Source: Trileptium ribeirensis
Taxonomy: Eukaryota; Nematoda; Enoplea; Enoplida; Thoracostomopsidae
Assembly: GCA_030248225.1 (NCBI GenBank)
Contig: JASANE010000920.1
Location: forward strand, 17,779-81,778
DNA: 64,000 nt
Reading direction: 5' to 3'
Shown piece by piece: positions 45,181 to 57,780 of the stretch. The position numbers and the translations under genes were made by a program. The notes beneath the pieces were generated by a model. It saw nothing but the letters and a program-made list of their open reading frames with translations, did no database searches and was not told where the DNA came from. How positions within the stretch are numbered: the stretch's first letter is position 1; each line of letters opens with the position of its first letter.

Positions 45181-45719
45181 AACAAATTTGGAGTCACTGT
45201 CATAAACGGGTTAAATTTTTGGAAACATTTTCCAATTATTTTATTTCCTAGATCCGGTGAAAACGCAAACAGATAGGCAGAAGGCCATGCGCCCCAGTGC
45301 TTGTGACATCCTCGCCCACAAGCCATGGCGAGCAGTGCCTGCTCGTCCGCGCGGACAAACCACAGAGAAAGTAAAAATCCCTAGCGTCTCGGAATAAAAT
45401 AAGTCTGAACACAATGTCTAAAATACAAAGTTTATTGTAGTAATCAAGCCTTATCAGGGGACGAGTCTTCGTGAACGCGGGTTGGGGCGAACTAAGCAAA
45501 TCGAGTCGGGGAGGCCTAGCAGCGGCTCGCAGCGGTCGCTTCAGTCCGGTAGATTATGGGGCACAAGACAGAAAAGGGAAACCTGTACGGAGCATGCAGC
45601 TCCCCGCGCATGTGCGGACTAGGGGCGGTTATCCCTGCTTTAGCTCAATGTTAGCGATTGTTTCAGCTATGGGGCATAGCAAGCAGGGGCCCTAGAGTGC
45701 TTCTGAAAATGTTCCTTAA
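45181..45719. other. GC-rich unassigned segment
   Basis: GC-rich like the following arm, with palindromic patches (GTCCGCGCGGAC at about 45345). It could be the inner part of the arm-family insertion, but I found no match to the inner arms at 60.4-60.9 kb. ORFs at 45248-45933 are shadows. Confidence 0.35.
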
Positions 45720-47790
45720 TGCAGGTCGGAGCCGGTCAGTAAAGTCGACCGACCTCCGCGCTGCCGAAGTCGAACTGATTCCAAGATTCGACGCGTTGGT
45801 CGTAACCTCGAAATTTTCGCCTGTACTTAAGGACGGCGATTTTGTCGCCGTCCAATCGTTGGCGATTTCTTGACGCCCACTTTTTTGGGCTTTCTGTCCA
45901 GTTGTCCAATTGGGGACACTTCCGGAAATTCAAATCTTGACGGCTACCGTAAACCGTCGATGTCCTTAAAGAGAGTCGGCTTCAATTAAATTTGCCGACT
46001 TTAAGTTTGAATCTTCCGAGTACTCGGAAGTTGACCATCTGTGATTTTCGTCCCAATTTTCTCACGAAAAGTAAATTTTGAAGTCCCAATTTCCCGTCCT
46101 TATCGCCGGATGTCCAGCGAAATCGGATTCTAAACTCACAACGTTTGAACTGTTTCCGGTCCCAGCTTAAGTCAAACTATTAAAGATATCTTCGGGTCAC
46201 GCAATTTCCTTCTTCAACCCCAATTAGCGTGACAATCTGCTCGTATTTTGACTATTTGCTATTCCCAGCCCATCCCGAGTCGGCAAACATCAACTCGGCC
46301 TTTGTGGTTTTCGACTTGTCTCCTCCTAATTAAGCTAAATTCGACTTAGCAGATGACCCTCGTTCATGAGGACATCCAAAAACAACGAAAAAGAACCGAG
46401 CTTGTTTGAAATTTGGTTGCAAGTGCCTATGTTTCAAAGTCTCGCCGGGGAGAACCGACGACGGGAAATTATCCGTCTCGGGACCAGAGACGGGGCAAAC
46501 CTTAAAGCACTCCTATCTGGTCAGGCGCCCTGTTCCAGGGCCCCTAGGGTCTACAGGAGGGCCCTAAAGTCGCCCCGTTCGTCCTAGTCATTCGTATTTT
46601 GTCCGTCCGTAAAACTCTGAAATTTAGTGAATTTTAATGTACGATGTCCTCGTCCGTCCGTTTTTCTCCATGTCCTTATATATACATACATATATATATA
46701 TCTACAAATAGTCATGGAAGACACACGAACACATACACAAACACACGCAGTACACATTAGAGATGTTGGCGTCCTGAGCGACAGAAAGGTCGCTCAGGAT
46801 AAACACATACACACAGCACACCCAAAACAAAAACAACAAAGGAAAAATGTCGGTTAGAGAGAGCGAGGACAAGAAGACGAAAGAACAGCGAGGACACGAA
46901 GCGGGCGTGGGAAGGGAAGCGGTACAAGGGGAATCCGGGAAGATTTCCGAGGGGCTGAGGTCAGATTCGGTCCCAGGACGGAAAACGGGGTAGATTGATA
47001 CCAAACACAAGGGGGGTAGGCATAGAAGCGGGTCGGGACCCATTTAGGGGTCCGATGTATTTTAATATGGGGAGCTTTAGCGGGCTCTCCTGCGTTAATG
47101 GTTTGGCGAAGCGACGCCCGCCGGGTATCGTTGGACTCGTCGTCCAGCGACAATTTAAATGAGGATTAATATCGCTACTGGGGCGGCAGGGGTAAGAACG
47201 GTACTAAAATCGCGGCGATTAGTGAGAGTAGTGGCTACGGTACTAGGGGCGCTTTTGTTGGTTGTCCAGGGTTAACGGGGCGGCGGACCGAGACCCGCCG
47301 GGTATTTCTGGAGATGTCTCATCGAGACGAATCCAATGAGGGGCGGTTCGCCCATTTTAGAGTTGAGCGAAAATTCTCGAATTATCAGTGCCCATCGGCG
47401 GTTGGCAGCAGCTTTCTAGGCATCTTTGAGTGACTGCAGCGAGTCAGCAGGGACTCGGACGGAAGTCCGGCACACATCGTTGGATTCAACTAGTCGCTAT
47501 GAACAAAACGAGGGGTCGCATGCACCGGTTCGAAAGCGGGGTAGGGCAACGAGGATGTCGGAATGTGGGGGCTTGCATTGGTTGCGTACTACAATGGGCT
47601 TCGGAAACGAGGCGATTTTACCTGAAAGGGTCGTCCAGAGCACACACGCACACACATACGTATAAATGTACATTTTTATATAGATATAGTATGTCCTAAA
47701 TATATGGGAGGTAACAGTCCGGATTCCTCTTTGACAATCCCACCTAGCGTAAGTAGCGATTGTCTCTACACGTTACGAGCGAAGTTTAGG
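45720..47790 (+). mobile_element. GC-rich arm family 4, solo arm (copy C)
   Basis: Same orientation as the right arm of the 58-64 kb palindrome. Landmarks in order: CCGGTCAGTAAAGTCGACCG (45733, vs 62490), GCTGCCGAAGTC, a GACGCCCACTTTTTTGGG block, a TACTCGGAAG block, the hairpin at 46773-46798, a purine-rich segment, GATTGATACCAAACACAAGG, GTTTGGCGAAGCGACGCCCG, and an end segment with AGCGTAAGTAGCGATTGTC (vs 57965-57985 inverted). No inverted partner nearby, so a solo arm. ORFs inside are shadows. Confidence 0.8.
46773..46798. other. Conserved hairpin in arm family (10-bp stem, 6-nt loop)
   Basis: CCTGAGCGAC and GTCGCTCAGG pair around AGAAAG. The same hairpin, inverted with the element, is at 59199-59220 (8-bp stem) and decayed at about 63560-63580 in the right arm. 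Confidence 0.7.
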
Positions 47791-48290
47791 CGTTGTCCGG
47801 GGCGTCTTTGGATGTCGAACCACAGTTCCCCAAAGAGTTCTACCAGCCCGACTGAACAGGCAGGCACTGAATATTAACTCATGCCGCTCCTGCACGACTT
47901 AAGTTGTAGAGCATGATAAAAGTATAAAACAATTTTGTTGTCTGACGGTTGTTACAATGAAATAGAGCACAATATAGAGGTGTCTGTGTAGGGTTTACTG
48001 CTTAAATTAAAAAGGTGCAGGTGTCTATGTTTTATTTCTATGTTTTCCCAAAGGGAACCTGTGATTTAGTGTAAGATTCTTGTTTTCAAGTGCCAATTTC
48101 TTGTTTGAAAGTACTTATTAAATATGACTTTAGTGTTTATGAGCAATGAGTTGGGAGTTCCAAAGTCAACCTCAAATATAAATTAAGAACGAATTTATGC
48201 CTTCTTAATTTATATTTTATACTAGCTATGGTAAAACCCGGAATGCAAATTGCAACGGCGCGACAAATTACAGGAACGAAATGTTAGGGG
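47791..48290. other. Intergenic
   Basis: Nothing recognised. Confidence 0.5.
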
Positions 48291-48510
48291 TCGTATTGGC
48301 CTAAGTAACCCTGAGGTGCGTTTTGTAATAAAGTTAGAAAAAACAACAGCTTAGAGCGGGGTGTTCGAAGAGCGTGACCCCAAGTTAGGCTTAGGCTTAA
48401 TGTATGTCTCTTATAAGGACATAAGCTTAGGCTAAGGCTTAGGCTTCGTATATCGGTAACCGCATAGCCTACATTATATTTACGTCTTCCAGGGTTACTT
48501 TGGCAAGCAG
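48291..48510. repeat. Small inverted repeat with TTAGGC reiterations
   Basis: Left GGCCTAAGTAACCCTG (48297) and right CCAGGGTTACTTTGGC (48490-48505) are inverted. Between them are TTAGGCTTAGGCTTA (48385-48399) and CTTAGGCTAAGGCTTAGGCTT (from about 48425). The terminal word recurs at 55371 and 55590. Confidence 0.55.
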
Positions 48511-49488
48511 GCTAAACGTTTTTTGTTTATTTATTAATTTTATATAAACAGATATAAATCATCAGCTGCGTATTTGACGTTTAATAGCACAACAGTTTCT
48601 TCTTTGTTTCATTTGTCTCTTCTCCGGCGAGCAGTTGGAGGTAGTCTACCCTAGAAACAGTTTAAGATCCACTAGTGATTAACGCTGTTATATTTCATAT
48701 ATGATAATCAAAAGATAACGGCTATTCTCAAAGGTTAGGGTCGTCTATTACTGAGGATCTTGCGAAAGATATATATGCATAAATATTAATAAAAGTAATA
48801 TATACAGAGAACATTCATCGTCAACATATATCATATAGGTGCTTAAGGTCCGTCGGCTAGGGGTGTAGATAGTTCTGGAATAACGGGGTGTGGGTACCGG
48901 CGGTGGTAAATGTGGGTGTATTAAAGAAAAGCTTTCCCAGCGTCCTCAGTTTTTCTTCACAATGTACCCTAAAAGTTTTGTTCTTTTGTTCTGAATTACT
49001 AAAAATTTTCCGTGCCTTAGTTGTGAAAGTTGCGGAGGGCCATTTATGCCGTTTCATTGTTCGGCGGGTTATATTTTATGGCGCTGAATACATACGTCTA
49101 ATCAATAGTTTTGAAGTCGATATGACACACTAAAAAGTCTTAAACTAAAGATATTTAATCCCTGTGAATAAATTAAAGTACTTATTTGGGGCTTTAAACC
49201 TAGTATTTTTACAGTCTGTAAATCTCTTTCTGTAATATTACAAATATTCATATTTGCAGAACTATTTAAGTCAGACAACACATATATTATTACCATTAAA
49301 ACCATTTCATAGTAGATTTATAAAAACATATTTACGACGTATTATTATCCACGACCTATGTCTCTCTGTGGTCACAAGATGCCCAGAAATCACAAAATTC
49401 CAGGAATTACAGCACAATATAAATTACTGGTAAGCCGAAACTGATACGACGACAAAAACATTGGCTAAAATGTTTACATCAGTCGTTA
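48511..49488. other. Intergenic
   Basis: No supported gene; ORFs at 48857-49305 lack features. Confidence 0.5.
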
Positions 49489-49496
49489 CCATAGAC

Positions 49497-50946
49497 TAGG
49501 GTTCGTTTTTTCCGGAAAAAACTCGGGCCGGAAAAAACCGGGTTTTTTTCCGGAAAAAAATAGAAAAAACCGCAAAAAAACTGAAAAAATTCAAAGCATT
49601 ACTTTCGGCAAAAAATAAGCTACAGTAAACACAGCTTTATGCGAAATTGAATACCATTGTTGGTTATTAATGTCTTAATTAGTGAAAAATGTCTAAAACT
49701 GTAATGTTGGGACATAGAATTTGCAACCGCACAGTGCAGCGGCGCTTGAATCTTTCGAAGAGTAGGGTTATGTGAAAACCACACGGTGGCTATATCGATA
49801 GGAGGAGTAAGTATAATTATTAGGTTTGAATTAATTGTGAAAGAAGTTGATAGTCAACCGCAAACTTATATTTTCCAGCTTGGTATTTGCGCAATAACAT
49901 GATAAAACGCTGCTGGAATATTATATATACTGCAAAGCATCTCTCACGTCTTCATCTATTTAATATTGATACCAAGGTCGTGCCGGTTGAGACATAACCT
50001 ACGATGGAATTATTTTGTTAAATGCCAATGCACCGTAATTGGACAAATCTAACGTTTCTGGTTGCTTATTGAGGTCTTATGTCTCAAGATAAGCATCGGC
50101 TACTGAAATAAAGGCGTTGTTTGTTGAAAAATGTATATTAATGGAAAGTAGCACGGAAAAACGGAAGTTTAGAAACGATTAAAATTGTCGAATGTGATTA
50201 AAAATTTTAGTATTGTGTAAATTTACCATTAGTTAAACTGGTGTCAAACTGCGCGCCATCCAAGTGATGCTAGAAGCGCAATAATACAATAGACTATGTA
50301 ATTTAAGTCTACTATCCAACTGTAGAGCTATTTACTTTATGACTCGTCGTGGTAAATATGGCATACATGCCGGCGGGTTTCTAGCCCAGCAGGTAAACGG
50401 ACCGGCGCGGATAGTGGGATGGAGGCAAACCACCAAGGGGTGTAACCCCTTGGTTTTTGGTTATTTTGGGAAGGGTGAGCTGACGTTATGGGTAACCAAC
50501 CCCTGTCCCATATCCTCCTGTCGGCATGTGTGCGTGGCCTGTGTCTTGTCTGCCTAGTTTACTGCTTTTATATGCTCAATACAAACTACATGGCTCTATT
50601 CAATACCGCCCCGGTTTATTTTCAATATACCCTCGGGCAAAACTTTCTGATGCGGCGGAGCAAGCAAACTATGCTTATGCTAAGATTATATATTTAGTCG
50701 ATGCTTGGAAGATAGTGTTATACCATTTCTACCATATAAATCATACGCATGAAATGTAAAGGCTGTTTAAATGAGCGTAAATAATGCTGACGGAAGTAAT
50801 GTTTTGTGGCATAACGGTTTTCCAACTATTTTCTGCTCCAAAATCCTGAAATAGTTTTTTCAATTTTTTTCCGGGGGGGGGGTAGAAAAAACAGAAAAAG
50901 AAAAAAAATACTTTTTTCTGTTACTTTTTTCCGGTGATCCACCCTG
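49497..50946. mobile_element. hAT-like element, 1450 bp, with 8-bp target duplication
   Basis: Flanked by perfect 8-bp direct repeats CCATAGAC (49489-49496 and 50947-50954), the target-duplication length of hAT elements. Ends begin TAGGGTTCG (left) and, inverted, CAGGGTGGATC (right), and both subterminal regions carry CCGGAAAAAA words. Internally a perfect palindrome CCAAGGGGTGTAACCCCTTGG lies near 50432. The largest ORFs (50339-50759) overlap in three frames with no transposase motif, so the element is non-autonomous. Confidence 0.85.
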
Positions 50947-50954
50947 CCATAGAC

Positions 50955-53389
50955 TGACAGCACAATCGTTGTATATTTTGCATATCTATGCTTATCAAAA
51001 TAGGTAGAGGTATGCGAATATATAAATTATACTTAAATCCAACTTAAAATGCTTGATGAAGCGTGTATTTGAAACATTGTATATGCGTTTTAAAGGACAG
51101 TAATACCAAAGTAGTAGAGCTGAGTTAGCAGTACAGTTGAGCTTAGTAGAATCAGTTTCGTCAATAATTAGATGGGCACATGAAAAATTAACCCTAAAAT
51201 TCATCCTTCTATTAGTTTGCTCCATTTCAGTTTTATAAAAACGAGTGTACCATCGCGACTTGCTTATACAAAATTTGTTTTGATATCCGACCAGTTTATC
51301 TGTTCTACATGCAGAAAATTTATTTAAATTTTATACAGCTGTTATATTGTTCCCTCAACTATTGAACTTAAAATATTTCACACGTCAGACATTTTTGATG
51401 TTTATGGTTTAAATAAGGTACAAAATCGGCGGAAATACAGTGCAAGCGTACAATACAAATTTATCTAAAACTTGGCCGATGTAAAACAACGTTTGTGGGG
51501 TCTAGGAATACAATAAATTTGTACTGCTTACCTATTTACCCTTACCCTATAAAAAGGGAACAAGAATAATGCTAAAAATATATGTTTTTCCATATTAGAA
51601 ATTGACGAGTATTATTTTTCAACGGATTAACCTACAATCTTTGTTCAATTCTTTCACCGCGAGAAAAATGTTAGTGATGAGGGCAACTTTTCAAGCTAAT
51701 TTATATTAAAAGTGCATGGTTTCCAGGGTTCATATAAAACCATCAATGCGTGCCGTTATATCATTAAGAACATCGATAAAGTAGGCGATAAAACTAGTTA
51801 TACGAAATATATTGCGAAGAATGCAAACGCCGAAAGAGAAGTATATTGAGAAATGGTGCTGTGCCAAGATATATAGAAACCGTCGGTCAAGACGAAGCAC
51901 TCCAGTAGCCCAATTTTATGTGCTATTTGTCGAATACCCATAAAATATAAGTTAGTTGCGAATTTAGAGATGTTACCTAATAAATGTCTCGCGGTTGGAT
52001 GTTTTAACTTTCTCTGTAGTCAGAGCAAAGCAGTTAGCAAGACCTGAGGATGTGAAAACCGAGTGCTTGGACCATCTTTAAATGTTTGCACAATTAATTT
52101 TCAGAAGAATGGTTTAACGTATATATTTATTAAATTTGTTTCATAAATGCCAGCTTATTTGCTATTGTCTAAAGAAATTGTCTGCAGTAATTTTCATCCG
52201 GTTTCAATTACTGTAAAATTGTTCACTGTTAAAACTGTAACTGCAAAATAATTGTGGCGTCACGCCTAGTTATGGTTGAAAATCTAGAATGATTTTATAG
52301 AACAACAATAGGTGGTGCTATATGAATTGACACAGCGGGAAAGCATAAATGAGAAAGCCTTGGTTTGCCCGGAAAGCAAAATACAGACAAAATGGACATT
52401 AGTTTTTGCTTGTTGTTGTTATATTAATTTAATTCGGCATTAAAATAACAAAACTTTTCGACAAGCAAAAGCGGAATTACGCAGTCGGAAATTGAAGAAA
52501 CTTTATGACGCATTCGCATTTCCGTCATGTCAATTCATAGTACAAGTGAGAAATTATTAATATTTGGGACCGAATATGGTTCATCCATCCTTGGTTAGAA
52601 ATATCGATTTAACTAATTTCGGTCTCTTATTGCGTACTTTGTATCTAACAAGTTCGTTTAACGTTGCAAGCCATATTGAATAGAACGATTTTGTAATTTA
52701 GGGTTCAGCGTGATTATATTATTCATTTTTAGGCGTTTTAAAGATTTTACTGATTTCCAGAATGTCATAATTTTTTGGTTATATATTACGCGAAAGTGCA
52801 ACAATAATAGCCTATATTTTCTCCAGTATTTTGAATACGATCATATGGTCATGTAGAACCCAACATGACGGTACCATGACTTTTCAAGGATTTCCAATGA
52901 ATTTAAGGTCGACCGTAGGCGAACCTTCGATACGTGGACTACAATTCAGGCCGAAGCAATAACTGTTTAACTATTTATTTCTGCTATGAATAACCAGAAG
53001 CACGTTATCAAGTTTCATCGTAAAGCCTAAGAATAAATCACACACAGCGCTTTAGCAAATAGTAGTAACGAATCAAAAACTTGACGCGAAATCAGAAGAA
53101 AGAAAAAATTAAAATCAAATATTTGTATTACTATAATGGTCGATTTCTAGACTACAACTGCGAACAAAACGTGGGCGTGGGAAATTGAGGAGCAAAAACG
53201 TCAAACTCGAAAGAACGAAAGCTGATGAAATTGGCTGATTGATTCGTAAGCTATTTTCGTCGACGATGATGTATTAGTTGTAAAGGATCGTGACCAATCC
53301 TTGAACAACAGTGTGACACTCTTCTTCGAGAGTTCATGATGAATTCTTGGTAATAGTAGTTGTTTTAGAATTAAGTTTTCGTTATAGTT
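50955..53389. other. Intergenic
   Basis: AT-rich, no supported gene or delimited repeat. Confidence 0.5.
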
Positions 53390-53570
53390 ATATTATTTAA
53401 ATTTCAATTTAATTTAGTTCTAATTTTAATTTATATTTATGTTTATATAAATATATACATAAATTTTATATATATTTCAACTTACAATTAAATTTATATA
53501 TAGGTTTATTTATAGTTAATTTTTATTTATATTTTAATTTAATCATTTTTAATTTAAGTTTTAGTTATGC
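53390..53570. repeat. AT-only low-complexity tract
   Basis: About 180 bp almost entirely of A and T, with reiterated TTTAATTTA, TTTATATTTA and ATATATA words. Confidence 0.9.
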
Positions 53571-56500
53571 TATTGCCTTTAGTGTATAGCCTAGATTCTG
53601 TCACATATGAATATCGAAATTACAAATCTCACTTTTCAGGGAGAATGATAAACAAAATGAATGTCTTCTTGTTACCGTTGGGTCTATGCTCGCATTAAAT
53701 ACGAAAATACTATTTTTCTATAGCGAAGCGACCACTGCAGGTGATGCCTACGAGAAGTTTAAGATGCCTTTTGAACGTCATTTGATATGCACAAATGAAA
53801 CAACCGACCATATTTGTTTTGTAGTTATTATTTTTTGACGACACATTCTATATATTTCACACAATGTTTTATAATATTTAAAATTTACAGTAGCGTGTAA
53901 TCAAATAACTAGCGCCACTAGGTCGTTTCTAAATTCCATATAGTTGTGTTAATTTCTATTGAGAAAATTTTGTTTTGATTTGGACTTGATTGATGGGTCC
54001 ATGTAGAAATGATTACGACAAAGGGTTTGGCCTGATGGTTGTGCAGTTTTGCACGTTGTTAAGCAATTGGACGGCAATTAAAATCGCAATTAATACTGGT
54101 AAAAATACAAAAATTGATTATATGTCCAAAATCTAAGAGCAGATAAATATAGTGTAGAAAAAGAAGCTACTTATAGTTTGCAATGCAATAACTCTTAATA
54201 GCAGTTTGACGCTAAGTGGACCTACTAACTTGATTTCATGGCATAAATGGTTTTTGTCTGGTTTTCATAACATAAAATTAGTGAGGCATCGTCACAGGCA
54301 CCAGGTAAATTTGCTCCAAATGGATATGTACATTGCCAAGTATGTGATAATATATTCAAAATTTAATCTCATTTTCAGCTAAAATTTTTGGCCTCCGGTT
54401 TGCTTAGTAAATGCACAAACCACGACGAAATTGTTGGCACGGCTCTCATAGAATAAACTACAGACTGTATATCTCAAGTGATACATATTTAACAGGAATA
54501 TTTGTTTCAAATGACGATTTTTGGGGAAATTATTTTCTGAGGATGTATTAATGAAGCAATATATAGTATATATAGTAATTTCATACATATGTTAGCCCGA
54601 TAATAGTGAAAATAAGTTATTTCTGGAGAAAATGTTACAAAAAAATTGACGCTATTTACCCATAGATCCACACACCTTTAACGCGTATTTTAGCATAATC
54701 TTATTTATACCTATTTAAATTGGGCACATAAGATAATTGCGGGGTAATTTGTTTCTGTTCGATGTAATTTATGGTCTAATAATTGCTTTTCTACAAAACT
54801 CTATATTAAGGAACATGGGCTCAAAGCTCTATTATGCAGCAATATGGACCCAGATTTTAGTCTTTTATCGACTTACTTTGTTAGTAAGTGTTCTGGCTGC
54901 ACTCATATTCTAGTGTACACGTGTTTTTGGCATAAATAGTACAGCAATTAATTACAAAATCTTGCTTTCTGAACATAAGGCGTTTTTATGGACATAAATA
55001 AATATAAATGCTCCTACACATGAATTCTAGTAAAATTGTCTGATGACAGAGCGGCTGTAGGCCATTATCGCTATTAAACAACTGTGAAAGTATGAAATAA
55101 AAAAATTGCTGACCTCATTTAGACCCCGTATTTAGCCAATTTCACTGAGACGGAACTCCTTCCCTTTTCATAATCGTAGCCACCCGCCTATAATGACTGA
55201 GTGGTACCAAACAAATATTTGCGGACATTGTGATAAGAGGTAGTAATAATTTTCAGTGTTTCAATTGTAACTTGAAAGTATTTCATTCACCAGGTAAAGC
55301 ATAAGTATATTTGGAATCTATTTGACACGTTTCTTCAACTTCGTAGAATTAATTTATATCACACTCTTGGCCAAAGTAACCCTGAACGTCGTAATTCGTG
55401 TTTCAGTGTTTCAGTGTAATATTTTTCAGTGTTTTCAGTAACAATTTTCATGTGCGCTCCATGGAACACATACTGACATCGGTAATGTAAATCATTTTCT
55501 GCCACCGATTCGTATTATAAAGCGCGATTATTTAAAACGATATCACAAACATATTCATTTTGTTTTTTTCTTATTTTATTGAACCTACGGCCAAAGTAAC
55601 ATGGGTGGCACAAGTGAAACGTAGGTTTTGCCATTCTCGATATAATAAACCTAAACCTTAGCTACACCATGAGCTTAAATCCTTACAGTAACCCTAAGCC
55701 ATGTTGTGGGCTGCCCTCCCCAGAATCCATACGCTAAGCTGTCCGTTCCTCTAACGTTATAACGTATTGATCGTTTATTTTACTTATGCTTAACGGTTAA
55801 CCAGTTAAATGTTTTCTCGAAAATATACGGTAAATTCTCAGCTCTCGGCTTCATCGCCAAATTTAATGCTCTGAAACAATATTTATTTTACCTTGATTGA
55901 GCTTGCTTTTCCTTGTTATTCCAAACACAAAACTACTGTGATTTTTCCCACCCCAAATCAATATACTAAGCGCGTCGGTCGGCGAGTTACCAACAACTGT
56001 AAAAACGGAACTTTAGTGATACCTGAAAAAAAATGAAATGACAAAACAGAAAGGCGCCAGAATTAGATCTTTTAAAACTAGCTATGTTATAAATTTGATG
56101 ACAATATATTACCGCCACAAAATATAATTCAGAAAATAATAAATATTCGTTTGGACCATCGGCGTTGAAAACCTTAGCTTGGACACAGCCAAAAGTTGAC
56201 ACAACTAGAGGTGATCCTGTCATTGCGCCACAATAACATAATCGGTATGCTTCTTTTCTATAAGGCTGTAGATTTGGTGGAAAAAATTAAATGTTTTTTC
56301 TCGAATTTACTGCAGTAAAGGCCTGATGATAGTTGGGAAAAGTCGCAATAAAAGGTGAATACTGATATTGACCGTGTTTGAAGTTCGGCTGTATAAATTC
56401 ATTTCAAATATTATATAACTTGTTATAATTAAGCAAGATAATGCAGATTATTAACGCATATTAGTTCGGAATTACATACAGCTAAAAGGAATTCATTGAC

Positions 56501-57780
56501 TTCAGCACCGATATGAATCATCAAATCATGGATAAATATCAAATACTGATGCCTTATCGCGAAAACCCTGATACAAGCCAGTGACTGACTAAATCTCGAT
56601 GCTATCCGTGTAGATATTAATCAAACAACCACAAGATAATATTAGGTAACCAAATCATGAGCACACGTAGGTACAGCCAGGTAATCGGAGACTCTTAAAA
56701 GCAAAATTTATGGTAACCGAAACAAAATGGACTAAAAATAATTATCCCATCGCAATTATAAGCAAATATTAACTTGTCTATGCCAAACAATAGTACACTT
56801 TATATCTTAGTTCGATATTTCGGAAAATGTTTTACGAGCTCGGATAAAACAGAATAGGAACGTGGCTAAAATGATTCTACATAAGGTCGTTTAGCATTGT
56901 ATTGTCTTAAACCGCCGAGTTATTTTACATGCAGTCATGAATTTTTAGAATAGCTGCGGCATCAGAGCTTAAATTGCTATCAAAATTCCGCTTTCAATGG
57001 CGATCCATTTACGAACGATAGTACAATGTGCCGAAAACTTGATGATGACCAATGCGCACAGAACCGCAACTGCATTCACTTAAAACTAAACTCAGCACAA
57101 TTTGTGAAACTGTTTTAGCGTTAGACATTATGCAAATTATTATTCCGAATTTTAATGTTATATGTCGTAAAATAGTCAACAATAGTGTTTTCTTCCAAAA
57201 AAATAGAACAACACGTATATATGTAACAGGACCGTTCTGGTCCGTTACGTGTATCTTACAAGATTTTGGCGTTAAAATGACTTAAATGCGTCTCAGATCG
57301 AACCAGACACAGCTTGAGGGAACAATATTTTAATGTGCAACATGGTGCCATGGCTATCGATAATTGCGTTGCTTATTGCTATATTGTACATGAATTTTGC
57401 CATTGCTATGCTCTTTGTCATTGATATAACCTTTGTCATTGCATGATTTATTTTACGATTGTATATTTGGACAGGCTCATGTGAGCCCAGAGGAAAGTGG
57501 CTTCGGTTAGCTGTTTGAACTCAGAAAGACAAGGAATATAATAGAGTCTCTAACTGGCCAAGACAGGAAACCTGAACGGAACTCGAACGGTAGCACCTGT
57601 TTCCACATTGAAACTTCAAATTTGTGACCGTCCGGGAATAGGAGGCCACTGACAATTCATGCCGTCCTATGGGTTGGGACGTGATCAAAACTAAGCATAT
57701 CGATTTTACATGGGTTAAGCATCATATAGCGTAATGGTCGCGTAAATAAGCTGAAACAAATGGGTTACGGTAGTTTCCGA
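53571..57780. other. Intergenic
   Basis: No supported gene. Minor items: GGCCAAAGTAAC(CCTG) words at 55371 and 55590 (see 48291-48510), a TTTCAGTGT reiteration at 55403-55440, and loose TTTGTCATTG repeats at 57411-57440. ORFs at 54379-54588, 55987-56223 and 57052-57285 have no recognised feature. Confidence 0.5.

Noticed and set aside
46627..47043. ORFs around TATATA and ACACA tracts
   Set aside because: Microsatellite translation within copy C.
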